In this document: piece after piece, positions 62,012 through 64,000 of the stretch
Numbering within the stretch: the first letter of the stretch is position 1
Layout: each line of letters starts with the position of its first letter
Source: Pseudomonas fluorescens
GTDB taxonomy: Bacteria > Pseudomonadota > Gammaproteobacteria > Pseudomonadales > Pseudomonadaceae
Length of the DNA stretch: 64,000 nucleotides
Reading direction: 5' to 3'
NCBI RefSeq assembly: GCF_001902145.1
Contig: NZ_MRST01000025.1
Coordinates: 186,001 to 250,000 of the forward strand
Translations under genes and position numbers: made by a program
Notes under the pieces: generated by a model
Database searches by the model: none
What the model saw: only the letters and a program-made list of their open reading frames with translations
Told to the model about the DNA's origin: nothing

Positions 62012-63457
62012 CTACAGGCCGCGGTTCCTCAGCCACTGTATGAAGCCCTTCTTCACCGGCACCACGGGTGCGTCTTCGGTCAGGGCCTGGGCAGCATGGC
62101 GGCGGAAGTCCAGCAGCGCCTTCATGGCTTCGCCGATATCATGCCGGGCGTCCAGGCACGGCTTGAGGTATTCATTTTCGATTCGGTAAAGCGTGCAGTA
62201 GGTCTTGGCCGAGAAATCCGCCAGCGCCGCCTGGTCGGAGAGAATGCCGGACTCACCGATCACCTCCCCCGGGCCCATGCGCCCAGCTTCGAATTTGTGA
62301 CCGTCCTTGATCAACAGCACCGAGACCACGCCGGACTCGATGATGAACAGGTGATCGCTGACGTCCCCCGCCGCCAGGATCATCTCACCGGCGCGGTAGG
62401 TGTGCAGGGTCATGTTCTGGCTGAAGGTGTCTTTTTCTTCCTGGCGCAAGGTGGAAAAGATCGTCGAGCGCTCAAGCAATGCCCGGGCGCCAGACACCGC
62501 AGGCGGCGTGCTGCCTTCGGTGGCGGACAACAGCCCCACGCCCGCCGCCTGCAAATGCCGGTAGGCCAGGTCGTAAAGCTGGTTGCGGGTTTCGCGCTTG
62601 AGGCCCATGGCCGGCACAAAGCCGCTGATCTCATATTCCACGCCACTGCCGGTGGACGCCTTGAACGCGACACTGGGCGCCGGCTGGGCCAGCAACGGCC
62701 GGCAGCCCTGCATCGCACGCTCCAGCGCTTCGATCACGGTTTGCGGGCGCGCATGGGGGCTGACTTGCAGGCTGACCGCCAGGCCGAACATGTCCGCCGG
62801 GCGCGAGAAGTTGATGATCTTGGCCTTGGCCGCCAGGGAGTTGGGGATCACCGCCAGGCTGCCCTGGGAGGTTTGCAGGCGCGTGGCGCGCCAGTCGATA
62901 TCGGTGACACGGCCTTCGGTGCCGTCGATGGAGATCCAGTCATCGATCTGGTAAGGCTTGGTGGTATTGAGGACGATCCCGGAAAACACATCGCTCAGGG
63001 TGCTTTGCAAGGCCAGGCCGACGATGATCGCCACGGCGCCGGAGGTGGCCAGCACGCCCTTGACCGGCAGGTCGAGCACGTAGGCCATGGCGGCGATGAT
63101 CGCAATGAGGAAAATCACTGCGCCCATCAGGTCCTGCAATAACCGTCCGGTATGGCCGACCCGCTGCATCATCACTGCGCCGAGCAATACCGTGAGGGTG
63201 CGCGCCGCAAACAGCCACCAGCCGATCTGCAACGCCGTGGCGGCGAGGTGCAAGGTGGTGTCATCGGCATAGGGCGCCGCTTGCATGGGGTTCATGCCGT
63301 CGTTGAACAACACGGCACTGAATACCGCAAAGATCACCAGCCGCGCCGCCAGTTTCCAGTTGGCCAGGTTGGCGGAAATAAGGCGCCACACGGCGATGTC
63401 GATCAGGATCAACGCCACGGCGCACAGCATCGGGTGATCAGCGATAAATGAGGGCAT
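62012..63457 (-). CDS. MscS-family channel with C-terminal cyclic-nucleotide-binding domain
   Basis: A 481-residue inner-membrane protein. Three to five N-terminal hydrophobic segments, an MscS pore and beta domain (about 115-260: VLATSGAVAIIVGLALQSTLSDVFSGIVL; GTEGRVTDIDWRATRLQT), then a cNMP-binding domain (about 320-445: FSQNMTLHTYRAGEMILAAGDVSDHLFIIESGVVSVL; MGPGEVIGESGILSDQAALADFSA). The domain has the PGEVIGE phosphate-binding region. Suggests osmotic gating modulated by a nucleotide ligand. Confidence 0.92.
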   Translation of the reverse strand: MPSFIADHPMLCAVALILIDIAVWRLISANLANWKLAARLVIFAVFSAVLFNDGMNPMQAAPYADDTTLHLAATALQIGWWLFAARTLTVLLGAVMMQRVGHTGRLLQDLMGAVIFLIAIIAAMAYVLDLPVKGVLATSGAVAIIVGLALQSTLSDVFSGIVLNTTKPYQIDDWISIDGTEGRVTDIDWRATRLQTSQGSLAVIPNSLAAKAKIINFSRPADMFGLAVSLQVSPHARPQTVIEALERAMQGCRPLLAQPAPSVAFKASTGSGVEYEISGFVPAMGLKRETRNQLYDLAYRHLQAAGVGLLSATEGSTPPAVSGARALLERSTIFSTLRQEEKDTFSQNMTLHTYRAGEMILAAGDVSDHLFIIESGVVSVLLIKDGHKFEAGRMGPGEVIGESGILSDQAALADFSAKTYCTLYRIENEYLKPCLDARHDIGEAMKALLDFRRHAAQALTEDAPVVPVKKGFIQWLRNRGL

Positions 63458-63518
63458 CCAGGCGACTCCAGGGCGAATGCCGAGAAGATCGCATGAAATC
63501 AGAACCCTGGAAACAAAA

Positions 63519-63619
63519 TGTAGGAGCGAGCTTGCTCGCGAAAAACCACAACGATAACGCGTGCTGTCTGATTGAACGCGGTATGTTGAAGTTCTTCGCG
63601 AGCAAGCTCGCTCCTACAG
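63519..63619. repeat. REP pair (BIME), GAGCGAGC subtype
   Basis: TGTAGGAGCGAGCTTGCTCG with inverted partner CGAGCAAGCTCGCTCCTACA, separated by about 55 bp containing ACGATAACGCG, the inverse of the shared spacer motif. Confidence 0.92.
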
Positions 63620-63636
63620 GGAGCGGCGGTGAACCG

Positions 63637-64000
63637 TCAGGCGTGCATCTGCCCGAATTTGCCCGACTGGAAGTCGGCAAATGCCTGGTGAATCTCCTGC
63701 TCGGTGTTCATCACGAACGGACCTTGGCCGACGATGGGCTCGTCGATGGGTTCGCCGCTGAGCAGCAGCACCTTGGCGTCGTCGTTGGACTCCAGGGTCA
63801 GTTGCTTACCGTCGCGCTCGAACAGCGCCAATTGCCCCTGGCGTGCGACTTCGTCGCCATTGATCAACAACGTGCCGCTGAGCACCACCAAGGCGGTGTT
63901 ACGCCCGGCGTGCAGGTCCAGCGTGACCGCTTTACCGGCGCTGAGGCGCAAGTCCCACACGTCAATCGGCGTGAAGGTGCGGGCCGGGCCTTGAGTACCG
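63637..64000 (-). CDS. Pirin-family protein, N-terminus outside window
   Basis: The C-terminal 120 residues of a pirin; the frame stays open to base 64000, reading GTQGPARTFTPIDVWDLRL and ending GKFGQMHA. It contains the second cupin domain with GPFVMNTEQEIHQAFADFQSG, which is characteristic. Iron/quercetinase residues of the N-terminal cupin lie beyond the window. Confidence 0.88.
   Translation of the reverse strand, partial: GTQGPARTFTPIDVWDLRLSAGKAVTLDLHAGRNTALVVLSGTLLINGDEVARQGQLALFERDGKQLTLESNDDAKVLLLSGEPIDEPIVGQGPFVMNTEQEIHQAFADFQSGKFGQMHA

Noticed and set aside
20661..63619. CRISPR array from the regularly repeated short sequences
   Set aside because: The repeats are paired and inverted, dispersed between genes at irregular distances, and match the REP/BIME pattern.

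Overview
This window looks like chromosomal DNA from a fluorescent-group Pseudomonas. It is GC-rich, densely packed with catabolic operons, and studded with paired REP/BIME repeats of the GAGCGAGCTTGCTCGC and GAGCGGGCTTGCTCGC types. It contains Pseudomonas-typical gene sets (periplasmic ABC importers, AcoR-type sigma54 activator, SorC, IclR and LysR regulators, HglS, KDG kinase). No rRNA, tRNA, CRISPR array, prophage or complete insertion sequence was seen.

Layout. 1-2828: ketone-body use (3-hydroxybutyrate dehydrogenase fragment, acetoacetyl-CoA synthetase). 2967-5823: a three-PAS hybrid sensor kinase and a small parvulin. 5934-12517: KDG kinase, a PLP ammonia-lyase of the D-serine dehydratase fold, an IclR regulator, RidA and a polar amino acid-type ABC importer; together this fits uptake of D-glucosaminate and its deamination to KDG. 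12842-14720: a thioredoxin-like gene running antisense into a TerC-CBS membrane protein. 15377-24478: a SorC regulator and RpiB-type isomerase divergent from a sugar ABC importer, two polyol dehydrogenases and DhaK/DhaL-type kinase subunits; this is best read as a tetritol (erythritol/threitol) operon. 24495-35958: FAD oxidoreductase, SohB, phosphoglycerate-mutase-like phosphatase, SCP2 protein, a large GH63-like glycosidase, HglS, a YdcH-like protein and transketolase.

35989-43078: LysR, an NCS1 nucleobase-type permease, GNAT, an RsbQ-like hydrolase translationally coupled to a PAS histidine kinase, a divergent DapF paralogue and a small P-loop kinase. 43121-44519: SRPBCC protein, SDR and the tail of a destroyed LysR gene. 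44680-48019: a lower-GC insert with a short chimeric LysR and a tight four-gene operon (acyl-CoA dehydrogenase-like, hexapeptide acyltransferase, NUDIX, HAD) that matches no pathway I recognise. 48145-52940: a gamma-glutamylated polyamine set with an AraC regulator. 53000-59126: acetoin catabolism (acoA, acoB, acoC, sigma54 activator acoR, acetoin reductase), where the same TGAGAC-N5-GTCTC(A/G) site lies upstream of both acoA and the reductase. 59318-64000: TonB siderophore receptor, AhpD-like protein, MscS channel with cyclic-nucleotide domain, and the C-terminal part of a pirin.

Two features cut across the window. A ~245 bp repeat occurs in inverted orientation at 14996-15240 and 32934-33303; the second copy carries an extra ~119 bp block of nested hairpins. 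Ten or more REP pairs lie between genes, two of them inside the polyol operon.
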